DNA of 64,000 nt from Saprospiraceae bacterium (GTDB lineage Bacteria; Bacteroidota; Bacteroidia; Chitinophagales; Saprospiraceae). Shown one piece after another: positions 54,035 through 62,721 of this stretch. Made by a program: the position numbers and the translations under genes. The stretch covers positions 1-64,000 of the forward strand of contig JADKBS010000015.1 of the NCBI GenBank assembly GCA_016714985.1, written 5' to 3'. The notes under the pieces were generated by a model, which had not been told where the DNA came from, did not search any database, and saw nothing but the letters and a program-made list of their open reading frames with translations. Every line of letters begins with the position of its first letter. Within the stretch, counting starts at the first letter, position 1.

Positions 54035-55315
54035 TTAGAGGGCAGGTACTTCCAACAACTGGCCTTTGCTGGCCAATCGGTTTGGTTCAATGGTATCATA
54101 AACTGCGGCAATGCTTGCCGCCTTTTTTTCCCAAGTAAAATGGTTCAAATACCGTTGTCTCGCCGCTGTTGAAAGCAGTTCGCACCAATCAGGATCTTGA
54201 AATAGCTTACCAAGTGCCTCGGCAAAGGCGTCTATGGCACCTTGATAGCCCAATGCGTACGGTACTTTGACGCCGCTCAGCCCATCGTCCACGTTCTCGC
54301 CGGGGCCTTCGTTATCGAAACAAAAAACGGGTAACCCATAGCCCATCGCCTCGGCCACCACCATGCCGCCTCCTTCGTGCGATGGGAACAAGAAGCATTT
54401 TGCCGAGGCAAAAAAACGGGGCAATTCCACCCGCTCCACCCAAGGCACAAAACGCACGGCTTGGGTTGGCAAGCCAACCTGATCAGCCATTGCCTGCAAT
54501 CGCTCCCGCTCAGGCCCCTTGCCAATGAGCACGAGTTCGAGGCGAGCTTGTGCAGTTTTGTTTTGGCTATGAAAAAATTGGGCGAATGCCCTTATGGTCA
54601 CATCAAAGCCCTTTAGCGGCACAAAGCGGCCCACGGACAATACCCTGAACTTATCATCGCTAACTGCATCGAAATCAGGTAGTTCAGAGGCGATGGCGGG
54701 TATGCGTGCCACCCTGTTCGACGGGAGCCGCAGCACACGTTGCACCGCCGAGTTCAGCCCGATAACCTTGGCCGCTGTTCGCTTCGCAATATGGAGGAAC
54801 GGGTCGAAGTTCCAGAACCAGCATTTGACACACCAACGTAGTCGGTCAGCGAGCAGGGCTTTCTTGCCATAAGGCTTGATGAAATCCATTGGGATTTTTG
54901 GATGGTGGCCAATCGGCCCCCAGACGTAGGGCTTGCCCAGCAGCCAAAGAAAGGATGGCGTCCAGTCGCTGTTGAAGTTGAGGTGGTGGGCGATATCGAA
55001 TTCCAGCTTTTTGCGAAGCACAAAAAATACCACGCCCAAATGCCATAGATAGTGGTAAGCCAATGCGCCCCTTTCGCCTTTTTTCCAGAAGGCAGCCCAG
55101 CGGGGCAGGTCGAAGTACTCGAAACGCAGCGAGGTGCCTGCTGGCAATGGGTGCGCTTGCAAAAAACCTTCGATATGTTCCCGGTTGTTGCGCCGGGTGA
55201 TGGCCGTCACCTCGCTGTGGTGGGCGAGGTGGCGGATGATGTTCCAGCCGATGCCGTCCTCAGAGCCTTTTTTCGGGTTGACGGCGTAAGCGGTGATGAG
55301 TATTTTCTTTTTCAT
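54035..55315 (-). CDS. Glycosyltransferase family 4 protein
   Basis: The 426-residue protein has an N-terminal GT-B domain (ILITAYAVNPKKGSEDGIGWNIIRHL). The C-terminal domain has LSVGRFVPLKGFD (226-238) and the donor-site motif SHEGGGMVVAEAMGYGLPVF (E314, E322). The N-terminal AxNPxKGSE.G.GW pattern is typical of one branch of GT4 in surface-polysaccharide loci. Its start codon overlaps the stop of the acyltransferase gene (ATGA on the minus strand at 55312-55315), so translation is probably coupled. The sugar and linkage are not predictable. Confidence 0.92.
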   Translation of the reverse strand: MKKKILITAYAVNPKKGSEDGIGWNIIRHLAHHSEVTAITRRNNREHIEGFLQAHPLPAGTSLRFEYFDLPRWAAFWKKGERGALAYHYLWHLGVVFFVLRKKLEFDIAHHLNFNSDWTPSFLWLLGKPYVWGPIGHHPKIPMDFIKPYGKKALLADRLRWCVKCWFWNFDPFLHIAKRTAAKVIGLNSAVQRVLRLPSNRVARIPAIASELPDFDAVSDDKFRVLSVGRFVPLKGFDVTIRAFAQFFHSQNKTAQARLELVLIGKGPERERLQAMADQVGLPTQAVRFVPWVERVELPRFFASAKCFLFPSHEGGGMVVAEAMGYGLPVFCFDNEGPGENVDDGLSGVKVPYALGYQGAIDAFAEALGKLFQDPDWCELLSTAARQRYLNHFTWEKKAASIAAVYDTIEPNRLASKGQLLEVPAL

Positions 55316-56073
55316 GCTTGTTCCAATGCTAATTCAAGGGATTGCTGGGTACTGGCCATTTCCGTTACGTGGGGCATTGGGATAGCGGTTGTTTTTATCA
55401 CCTTCGCTGGCACACCAGCAACGACGGAGTTGGAAGGCATAGAGCGGCTGACTACCGCCCCCGCAGCGATGACGCAGTTGTCGCCGATGCTGACGCCGTC
55501 GAGGACGGTCACTTTGCTGCCAATCCAGCAGTTTTGCCCGATTCGGATGCCTTGCCGGGTGACGCCTTGCAGGCGGATGGGCAGGTCGGGTTTTTCATAC
55601 ACATGGTTTTCAGGATGGCAACTGAAGTATTGCCCCACGATGCAGTCATCGCCAATATCGAGGCCGCCTGCCCCTCCGAGGCTGGCCCACTCGCCGATGC
55701 CCACATTGTTGCCAAAGCGGATATGCGAGCCGAGGTCGCCAAGCGTGATGGAGGTGATGATGCGGCTATAGGCACCGATTTTCACGTTGTTGCCAAAGCT
55801 GAGCGGCTGCTTGCCCAAGGCCGAAACATGTACGAAGTCCTCCAGTTGCACCCATTTTCCGAACCGCATATTGGGCAGGTTGTACAGCCGGACGCCCCGT
55901 CCCAGGAACAGTTTGCTGACCCATCGCCCCCGCAGCAGGAGCAGCTTGCCACGTAGCCACATGCCCAGTTTTTGAAACATCAGTTCCCGCAGCACAAGCG
56001 AAGTGACTGCCTCGTCGAAGGAAAAACCGGGCGTCTTTTGTCGGATGATATGTTGGATTAATTGCTTTAGCAT
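55312..56073 (-). CDS. Left-handed beta-helix (hexapeptide) acyltransferase
   Basis: The protein has 253 residues. Residues 70-225 show repeating [LIV]-G-x4 hexapeptides (IGAYSRIIT, IRFGNNVGIGEWASLGG, LDIGDDCIVGQ, IRIGQNCWIGSKVTVLDGVSIGDNCVIAAGAVV), with the loop CHPENHVYE carrying the His expected for catalysis. Similar proteins are the O-acetyltransferases of lipopolysaccharide and exopolysaccharide loci. It overlaps the kinase-like gene by 7 bp and the next glycosyltransferase by 4 bp. It should modify sugars of the polymer built by its neighbours. Confidence 0.9.
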   Translation of the reverse strand: MLKQLIQHIIRQKTPGFSFDEAVTSLVLRELMFQKLGMWLRGKLLLLRGRWVSKLFLGRGVRLYNLPNMRFGKWVQLEDFVHVSALGKQPLSFGNNVKIGAYSRIITSITLGDLGSHIRFGNNVGIGEWASLGGAGGLDIGDDCIVGQYFSCHPENHVYEKPDLPIRLQGVTRQGIRIGQNCWIGSKVTVLDGVSIGDNCVIAAGAVVSRSMPSNSVVAGVPAKVIKTTAIPMPHVTEMASTQQSLELALEQA

Positions 56074-57455
56074 GGCATTTCGACCATTGAAGGTGGCTGT
56101 TTCGTGGAGGCTTGAAGTGGTGGTGGTAGGCTAGCTGAACTCCGAGAATTGGAAAAATAGCACGACAGGATGGCCTCCATAGTGGCCAAGCGGTTGATGT
56201 TTTCCAGACAGCTATATTGCCCGCTGTACTGCTCGCTGAACTGTTGGAACAATTCGAGGTATTGTGCGGTCATTTGTTCGATGTCCCGCTTGGGCAGTTC
56301 CTGCTTTCGCTCCCGAATGGTGTCGGCATCTGCATAAAGAAAAATGCTGAGGTCGGGCTTCGCAACGAAGCGGTAGCCCCAAATTGGGAGCGCAGGGTCG
56401 AGCGAGATATTGGAGCGCTTGCCATCCACGATGAAGTCGAAGTAGTAGCGGTCGTAAATGACCGTGTAGCCCATCAGCAAGAAGCGCAACCAAACATAAA
56501 CCTGGCCGAACAGGAAGTCAGCGTAGTAATAGCCAAAGCGCAGCAGCGAACTCAGTTTACTGTCATTGGTGCCTTGGCGGGGCAGGCTGGCCGTGGTCCT
56601 TGCCTCGGCGGCTTTTTTGCCGTGTTTGTAGGCACTGAGGATGGGCAGCAAGGAGGGCCGGTGCCGCAGCACGACGACCCTTTTTTGAAGTTTCTCGGCG
56701 AGGATTTCTTTCAGGTCATTCAGCAAGGTGGTTTTCCCTGCTCCATCCACGCCAGTGAAAGTAATCAGGCTTGGCAGCCCAAGGCTGGATGACAGGCCAA
56801 TATTGCTGCACAACTTGTTGATGCTGAACCCAATGCGTTTTTTTGTCCTGTTTTTAAACAGGTTTTCGGGCTGGAGTTCGAGGTGCCTGACTAGCTTCTT
56901 TCGGGCTACTGGTTTATAGTCGGCCATCTGCCGAATACTGTTAAATCGAGTGCCGTATTTCCCATTGATGAACATGAGAAGTGCCGTTTGCTCAAAGTCG
57001 GTCATCTCCTCGAAATGCTGGACGTATTTTTCGGGAAGCCCCGCATGGTTTAGGTAATTGAAAAGCAGGGCATGCTCCAGCAGCACATTAGGGGCATAAG
57101 TGGCTACTTGCTTTCGCCATGCCCGGTTTGCAAAAAGATAGCCTGCCGATAGGTAGCAATATTGCTTCCTCACAAGGGCCGTGAGCAAATCGAGTTTGAG
57201 CTGCGAGCCATCCTGAAACCGTAAGTTGACAAAGCTGACCTCCCAGGCTTGCTGGATGCTGAATGTTTTCACAGTAGCCTGCTTCGCAATGAAAAGCAAG
57301 ATACTGGACAGGTCTTTTTCCCGGATGAAAACATCTATATCTGATGTGGTGGGTATCTCTTGCGGGCAGGGCAGCACCGCTTTTAACCAAATGTACTCAA
57401 TGCCGTTCAGCCAGTTGAACAGTGCTTTGATGAATACGGTGCGGTCGCTGTGCAT
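56067..57455 (-). CDS. Nucleotidyltransferase-like / thymidylate-kinase-like fusion protein
   Basis: The protein has 462 residues. The N-terminal half (about 10-190) looks like an incomplete or divergent nucleotidyltransferase: TTSDIDVFI gives a D39-x-D41 pair and LKLDLL an additional Asp (D89). The C-terminal half starts at about 228 with a P-loop (FTGVDGAGKTT, 233-243) and has TMP-kinase features such as VIYDRYYFDFIVD and a lid-like RERKQELPKRD. Such fusions occur in polysaccharide gene clusters of Bacteroidota; the substrate is unknown, and a nucleotide- or sugar-phosphorylating role is inference. It is the first gene of the operon. Confidence 0.82.
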   Translation of the reverse strand: MHSDRTVFIKALFNWLNGIEYIWLKAVLPCPQEIPTTSDIDVFIREKDLSSILLFIAKQATVKTFSIQQAWEVSFVNLRFQDGSQLKLDLLTALVRKQYCYLSAGYLFANRAWRKQVATYAPNVLLEHALLFNYLNHAGLPEKYVQHFEEMTDFEQTALLMFINGKYGTRFNSIRQMADYKPVARKKLVRHLELQPENLFKNRTKKRIGFSINKLCSNIGLSSSLGLPSLITFTGVDGAGKTTLLNDLKEILAEKLQKRVVVLRHRPSLLPILSAYKHGKKAAEARTTASLPRQGTNDSKLSSLLRFGYYYADFLFGQVYVWLRFLLMGYTVIYDRYYFDFIVDGKRSNISLDPALPIWGYRFVAKPDLSIFLYADADTIRERKQELPKRDIEQMTAQYLELFQQFSEQYSGQYSCLENINRLATMEAILSCYFSNSRSSASLPPPLQASTKQPPSMVEMPC

Positions 57456-57590
57456 GGTGAGTTTAGATAGTTTTTCCCAATTCTGTCCATTTTGATGCCT
57501 TTATTTCAAGTTATTGATTATCAATACCTTATATTATATTTACTACTGTTTGTTTCTCTTGCTTGGAACAAAAATCCAAAAATGGGAATG

Positions 57591-57740
57591 CTATTTGCAC
57601 ACCGGGAAATACCCTCCATTTAGGTTTACCCTTCCCTCCAGTTCATCAATACTGTTACTCGCAAGTTCAAGTGCTAACTTCTTAGTGGGGTTGTTGTTCG
57701 GAAAAAATGACTTCTTCTTGCCCATCTTGGAAAGTAGCAT
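57591..57740 (-). CDS. Short ORF (49 aa) with double-glycine leader-like sequence
   Basis: This minus-strand ORF starts at ATG 57738-57740 (alternative in-frame ATG 57723-57725) and stops at TAG 57591-57593. It reads MLLSKMGKKK…NNNPTKKLALELASNS and ends …DELEGRVNLNGGYFPVCK. The features resemble short precursor peptides of Bacteroidota: a Lys-rich start, a KKLALEL helix, acidic residues, a hydrophobic at -4, then GG followed by a short Cys-containing core. It lies on the same strand and 135 bp upstream of the polysaccharide operon. No modification enzyme or peptidase-transporter gene is next to it. A chance ORF remains possible. The plus-strand ORF over the same bases (57514-57750) is not supported. 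Confidence 0.35.
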   Translation of the reverse strand: MLLSKMGKKKSFFPNNNPTKKLALELASNSIDELEGRVNLNGGYFPVCK

Positions 57741-57858
57741 TTTGAATTGAATCAAGCATAGCACAACCACGGCTGTCCCCCACGTGTCAGCGTTGTCTAT
57801 TATCTGTCAAGTTCAAACTGGCTTGTGGCAGTACGGCAAGACAATTCGGTACCCACTC

Positions 57859-59235
57859 ATGAAGTCTAAAAAGCATGTTACCCGTATTTTTATCGTTGAA
57901 GACGATGCCATTTACCAACGCCTTGTTAAATACGTCATGGGCATCAACCCCGACCATGAAGTAACAGTGTTCAACACTGGCCAGGCACTACTTCAGCGCC
58001 TTGACGAAAAGCCCGATATTGTTTCAATGGACTATTCTTTACCCGATACCAACGGGGAGGAACTTTTGAAGGCCATCAAGCAAACCAGCCCCGATACCCA
58101 CGTCATCGTCCTTTCTGGCCAGATAGACGTACCGACGGCAGTCAGGTTGCTTAAAATGGGAGCTTCTGATTATATTTCAAAGGACACACAAACCAAGGAG
58201 CGACTGCTCTATGTGCTAAACAGCATCAAATCCGAGATATTGGAACGGGAAGATGCTGGGCTTGCGCAACCCGTCGCTTTACCAAAGCCCAGTTTCTCAA
58301 ATACCATCCTGGGCGACAGCAAGCCGATGGAGGAGGTGTTCCAGTTGATGGGAAAAGCGGCCAGCACCAATATCACGGTATCCGTCGTGGGGGAAACCGG
58401 TACCGGCAAGGAACTGGTCGCAAAATCCATTCACCAGAACTCTGCCCGGAAAAATGGCCCATTTGTGGCCGTGAACATGAGCGCCATCCCAAGAGAACTG
58501 CTTGAGAGTGAGCTGTTTGGGTATGAAAAAGGGGCGTTCACAGGTGCCATGAACCGCAAGAAAGGCCAATTTGAACTGGCCGATGGCGGCACCCTCTTCC
58601 TGGACGAAATCGGTGAGATGGACATGAGCATGCAGGCCAAACTGCTGCGGGTGCTGCAAGAGCGGGAACTAATGCGGGTAGGTGGTTCCGGCCCAGTCCC
58701 CTTTGATGCCCGCCTCATTACCGCTACCAACCGCAGCTTGGCCGATGAGGTGCAGCGGGGCAATTTTCGGGAAGACCTCTACTACCGCTTGCTCGGCCTC
58801 AATATCAACATGCCGCCATTGCGTGATCGCTCCAACGATATTATCCTCCTCGCCGATTACTTCCTCAACAGCTTCGCCAAGGCGAACGGTCTTGGCAAAC
58901 TTGGTTTGTCAGCCGAGGTAAAGGCCAAGCTACTGGGCTATTCCTTCCCTGGGAATGTGCGGGAACTGCGGGCCCAAATGGCGCTGGCAGCCGTCATGGC
59001 GAGCAATGGCGTGGTGAAAGCGGATGATGTCCGCTTCAACAGTGTACGGAAGGAGGCGGCCTTCCTCTCCGAAACCTTGACCTTGGAGGAATACAAAAAC
59101 CGCATCATCAACCATTTCCTAGAAAAATACAACAACGACGTGCTACTTGTGGCCAAGAAGCTCGACATCGGTAAATCCACTATTTACAGGATGCTGTCAG
59201 AAAATGGGAAGCAAAGGGTAGCGGTGGGTTATTGA
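57859..59235 (+). CDS. NtrC-type sigma-54-dependent response regulator
   Basis: The protein has 458 residues from ATG 57859 (MKSKKHVTRIFIVEDDA). It has a receiver domain with D58 (SMDYSLP), a central AAA+ domain with Walker A GETGTGKE (178-185), the sigma-54-contact loop GAFTGA (225-230), Walker B LFLDEIGE (D249, E250), and a C-terminal Fis-type helix-turn-helix (LLVAKKLDIGKSTIYRML). When phosphorylated it should open promoters held by sigma-54 RNA polymerase. No kinase gene is adjacent. It diverges from the polysaccharide operon, so it may regulate it; no clear -24/-12 element was found between them. Confidence 0.95.
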   Translation: MKSKKHVTRIFIVEDDAIYQRLVKYVMGINPDHEVTVFNTGQALLQRLDEKPDIVSMDYSLPDTNGEELLKAIKQTSPDTHVIVLSGQIDVPTAVRLLKMGASDYISKDTQTKERLLYVLNSIKSEILEREDAGLAQPVALPKPSFSNTILGDSKPMEEVFQLMGKAASTNITVSVVGETGTGKELVAKSIHQNSARKNGPFVAVNMSAIPRELLESELFGYEKGAFTGAMNRKKGQFELADGGTLFLDEIGEMDMSMQAKLLRVLQERELMRVGGSGPVPFDARLITATNRSLADEVQRGNFREDLYYRLLGLNINMPPLRDRSNDIILLADYFLNSFAKANGLGKLGLSAEVKAKLLGYSFPGNVRELRAQMALAAVMASNGVVKADDVRFNSVRKEAAFLSETLTLEEYKNRIINHFLEKYNNDVLLVAKKLDIGKSTIYRMLSENGKQRVAVGY

Positions 59236-59245
59236 GAGCCCAGCC

Positions 59246-62200
59246 TCACTCCACCACCCAGATCAGCACCGCCCGGCGTTCCCCGTCCTGCAGCAGCACC
59301 CGGTAGCTGCCCGCCGCAAGGCCCTGGGGCAGCTCGAACGTCATGCCCGCTGCTTTGCCAGAAGCGACCAACCGGCCCGCTTCATCAAAAACACGGCAAA
59401 CCAACCCATCCTCAGCCTTTGAAAGCTGCACCCTCGCCCTTGCGCCCCTGCCCGAAGGGTTCGGCACAATGGCCGCCCCGAAGGGGTTGGGCCGTGCCGA
59501 ATTGGCCGATAAGCTGACGTCCACAAAAAAACTGAAACTGGCCGTGCAGCCCTGCGGGTCCGTCACCGTCAGCGTGTAGTCGCCCGGTAGCACGTCCACG
59601 AGGTCCTGCGTGTTTGCCCCGTTGTTCCACAAGTAAATATAGCCGCTGCCCGTGCCGCCCGACACCGAGGCGATGGCCACGCCGCCGTCGGCGGTGCCGG
59701 AGCCGCTGGCATTGCCGATGCTGTCCAATGCGGCAGTTATCTCCGGGTGCTCCGCAATGGTGGCGCTGGCCGTGGCCGTGCAGCCGTTGTCGTCGGTCAG
59801 GGTGAGTGCGTAGGTGCTTGCCCCAGCGGGGCCTGCGCCGATGCCCGTCAACAAGCTGTCCGGCGGCAGGCCGTTGCCCCAATCGTAGGCGTACGGCGGC
59901 GTGCCGCCTTGCGGCAGTGCGGCGATTTGGCCATTATTTTCATCAAAACATAGCGTCTGCGGCTGCGCCGCAACGAAGGCCGTGAGCAGTGGCGGCTCGG
60001 TCACCAGCAGTTGTGTCGTGCCCGTGCAGCCGTTGGCGTCCGTGGCCGTGACGGAGTGGATGCCTGGTGGCAGCGTGGCCGTTGCGCCAGCGGCATTGGT
60101 GTCCCAGAGGTAGGTGAAGCCGGGCGTGCCGCCCGTGGCCGATGCGGTGGCCGTGCCCAGTTCGCCGTGGCAGGCGGGCTGTTCCACCTCCACGCCAACC
60201 GAGATGGCGGTCGGCTCGCCGAAGCTGAACTGCACGTCGCCCGTGCAGCCGAGGGCGTCGGTGACGGTGGCGGAGTAGCTGCCCGGGCCGACGCTGTCGA
60301 GCACGGGCGACTGCTCCCAGGACAGGCCCTCCCACTGGTATGCGAAGGGGGGCGTGCCGCCGAGGGGCTGCACCTGCACCACGCCGTCCTGCTCGCCATG
60401 GCAGAAGAAGGGGGCGAGCACCGAGGTGCCCACCTGCAGGCCGCCCACCAGCCCTATCAGCACGGAACTGGTGGCCGTGCAGCCGTTGGCGTCGGTGATG
60501 GTGACGGTGGCCGTGCCAGGCGGCAGGCCCGTGGCCGTGGCGGATGCCTGGCCGCCGCTCCAAGCGTAGGTGAACGGCCCTGCCCCGCCGAGCGGCGTTG
60601 CCGTTGCGATGCCGCCCGTGCTGGGCCCCGTGCCCGTGGCGCACTGCACGGCGGTGGCGTCGAGTGCGGCCGTGATTGGCGCTGGCGGTGCGATGGTGAA
60701 GCTGGTGGTGGTGGCCGCCGTTCGCCCGTCGGTGACGGTGACGGTGTAGGAGCCGGCGGGCAGTTGCAGCAATGCCAAGGATGTATCGGAGAAGCCCGTG
60801 CCGCTGCCCCCCGCTGCCTCGGCCCAGCTGAGGAAGAAGGGCGGGCAGCCCCAGTCCAGCGCCAGTTCGACGGTGGCCAGTGCGCCCACGGTACATGGCG
60901 GTGCGGTGACGGTGGCGCTGCCCACTGCGAAGGCTGGCGTTTCGTGTGCGCCCATGTCCACGGTGTCCTCCATGATGCGGGGCAGCCCTGCGATGTCGGT
61001 GAGCAGCCCGGCGGCCTGTGCGGCGGCGTTGCTGCCTGCGTTGCGGGCGGGGGAGCAGGGGTGGAGGCGGTAGTCGTGGGCGGCGGTGTCGAGGAAGTGG
61101 GGGGAGGTATTGAATAAAATACCTGGGCCACAATCACTGTATTCATAGCCGCCATAATAATAGAACGAAAGAGAATCACAGTCAGGGACATCTACCAAGG
61201 ACGAGTTGATTGTTGCTGTTCCATATATTAGCCTTTTGTTTTCAGGTACAATATTCCCATAAAGTATTGTGTTTTGGATTAAGAAATCTGAACTTGGTGA
61301 ACCACTGGTGCGAAAGATTCCTGCCTCACCGTATTCATTGAGTCTACTACTTATGTTGTTAACTATCGTTGAATTTGTCAGCAATACTTTACATTGGTCG
61401 AATCTCCCCATGTCCGAAGCTTCTCCAGTATTATCAAACAACAGGCAATTGTTTATGCTTAAATCCGCTGAAATCGCGAAAATGCAGTTGGTACCCTGAC
61501 TTGTGGTATTTGAAATAAAACTGCTATTATCTAAGTTTAGATTATCATAGCCGACAGTAACTACTCCGTCCCCTTTTGCTCTGTTCGAAAAAAAGCTACA
61601 ACCATTTATTCTTACTTCACTTGAGGCTCCATTACTTAATATTGATACAGCACTGACACCAGGAATTTCTCCAAAGGAGTTCTCTGAAAATAGGCAATTA
61701 TTAATTGAAAAATTTGCTACAAAACTGTTGTTGTTCTCTTGAAAGATGCAACTGCCATCCGACAAAGCATCATTTCGGGAAAAATGGCAATTGAAAATGG
61801 TTAATCCTAAATTGCCATAATTATTGTTGATGCTGAAGCCACCTCCTCTAGCTGCATAATTCTGGGAAAGCGTACAGCTGTCCATTATCATGTCATGGGC
61901 AAAACTGCTACCCTGCTTGTAGATGCCACCGCCGTTCAATGCGCTGTTTGCCATAAACTCGCAATTTTTGATAATTGGCGTCACACTGCCCGACACATTG
62001 CTCCGCATAAAGATGGCACCACCGAATTGTCGGGCATAATTTCCGATAAATTTACAATGCAATAATACTGGCCTTGAATCTTCAACAGTGGAATTCCCAA
62101 TAAGGTAAGCACCACCTCCGCTTTTGGTCCTGCCCTGTACTGGTTCTGTGGGTATTTGACTGTCAGCGTTGCCGCCCGTTATCGTAAACCCATCCAATAC

Positions 62201-62608
62201 CGTGGTGGAGTCCACAGTGATGGAAAAAATGACGTTGTAGGAATTGTCGGTGCTGTCGCCCTGCACCCCGATGTCCCCGCTTAGGATGGTCGGGTTGGCC
62301 GACCAGTCCCGCTGGCTTAGCTGGGATTCGTTGCCCCAAAAACCACCGAACATCCTAACGCCGTTCCTTAAGTTGAAGGAAATATGTCGGTCATTTGTGG
62401 CCGTGGGAAGGTAGGTGCCCTTGGCCACCCATAAGGTGTCGCCATAATCGGCGGCGTTTAGGGCGGCTTTCAAATCGTGGAACGCATGTTGCCAGGCACT
62501 GCCGTTGTTGTTGCCGCCCTGGATGTTTGCATTGACATAAATAATGGTTGCTTGTAGGTCATTTGCGGCAAATACTGCCATTGTGAGGAGGAAAAGGTAT
62601 CGCTTCAT
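59246..62608 (-). CDS. Large surface protein: right-handed beta-helix, SprB repeats and T9SS type A tail
   Basis: The protein has 1120 residues from the ATG at 62606-62608 (MKRYLFLLTMAVFAANDLQA); the ORF continues to 62659 without added evidence. Residues 20-500 form a parallel beta-helix (DLKAALNAADYGDTLWVAKGTYLP, and repeated GGG…C.F..N.A…GGA strands). Residues about 545-1030 hold six SprB-like units (YAWSGGQASA, YLWDTNAAG, YLWNNGANTQDL with NGCTA strands). The C-terminal 80 residues (ARPNPFGAAIVPNPSGRG…GSYRVLLQDGERRAVLIWVVE) are a T9SS sorting domain. The 3' part of the gene, up to about 61100, is strikingly GC-rich, while the beta-helix part is AT-rich. It is probably a surface adhesin or glycan-binding protein. 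Confidence 0.88.
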   Translation of the reverse strand: MKRYLFLLTMAVFAANDLQATIIYVNANIQGGNNNGSAWQHAFHDLKAALNAADYGDTLWVAKGTYLPTATNDRHISFNLRNGVRMFGGFWGNESQLSQRDWSANPTILSGDIGVQGDSTDNSYNVIFSITVDSTTVLDGFTITGGNADSQIPTEPVQGRTKSGGGAYLIGNSTVEDSRPVLLHCKFIGNYARQFGGAIFMRSNVSGSVTPIIKNCEFMANSALNGGGIYKQGSSFAHDMIMDSCTLSQNYAARGGGFSINNNYGNLGLTIFNCHFSRNDALSDGSCIFQENNNSFVANFSINNCLFSENSFGEIPGVSAVSILSNGASSEVRINGCSFFSNRAKGDGVVTVGYDNLNLDNSSFISNTTSQGTNCIFAISADLSINNCLLFDNTGEASDMGRFDQCKVLLTNSTIVNNISSRLNEYGEAGIFRTSGSPSSDFLIQNTILYGNIVPENKRLIYGTATINSSLVDVPDCDSLSFYYYGGYEYSDCGPGILFNTSPHFLDTAAHDYRLHPCSPARNAGSNAAAQAAGLLTDIAGLPRIMEDTVDMGAHETPAFAVGSATVTAPPCTVGALATVELALDWGCPPFFLSWAEAAGGSGTGFSDTSLALLQLPAGSYTVTVTDGRTAATTTSFTIAPPAPITAALDATAVQCATGTGPSTGGIATATPLGGAGPFTYAWSGGQASATATGLPPGTATVTITDANGCTATSSVLIGLVGGLQVGTSVLAPFFCHGEQDGVVQVQPLGGTPPFAYQWEGLSWEQSPVLDSVGPGSYSATVTDALGCTGDVQFSFGEPTAISVGVEVEQPACHGELGTATASATGGTPGFTYLWDTNAAGATATLPPGIHSVTATDANGCTGTTQLLVTEPPLLTAFVAAQPQTLCFDENNGQIAALPQGGTPPYAYDWGNGLPPDSLLTGIGAGPAGASTYALTLTDDNGCTATASATIAEHPEITAALDSIGNASGSGTADGGVAIASVSGGTGSGYIYLWNNGANTQDLVDVLPGDYTLTVTDPQGCTASFSFFVDVSLSANSARPNPFGAAIVPNPSGRGARARVQLSKAEDGLVCRVFDEAGRLVASGKAAGMTFELPQGLAAGSYRVLLQDGERRAVLIWVVE

Positions 62609-62649
62609 GGGAAGTATTGTTTTTGAAATTGGGTTCGATAAAAAAATAG

Positions 62650-62697
62650 TCGCAGGCAATCCACGATGTCCGGCCTGACAGTTGGGACTGCCTGCGA
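62650..62697. terminator. Inverted repeat between two T9SS genes
   Basis: TCGCAGGCA (62650-62658) pairs with TGCCTGCGA (62689-62697), 25 bp past the stop of the upstream minus-strand gene. It is followed on the minus strand by ATTTTTTTATC, so it can serve as its intrinsic terminator, although the 30-nt loop is long. Confidence 0.5.
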
Positions 62698-62721
62698 TAT
62701 AGATAAATTCCAGCGCTCTAG

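Noticed and set aside
57514..57750. 78-codon plus ORF in the regulator/operon spacer
   Set aside because: AT-rich, Leu/Ser low complexity; the minus-strand 49-codon ORF over the same bases looks better.
59943..61133. Long overlapping ORFs in several frames over the GC-rich part of the 59246-62608 gene
   Set aside because: His/Arg/Pro-rich low-complexity shadows caused by high GC and few stop codons; the frame with SprB repeats and a sorting domain is the real one.
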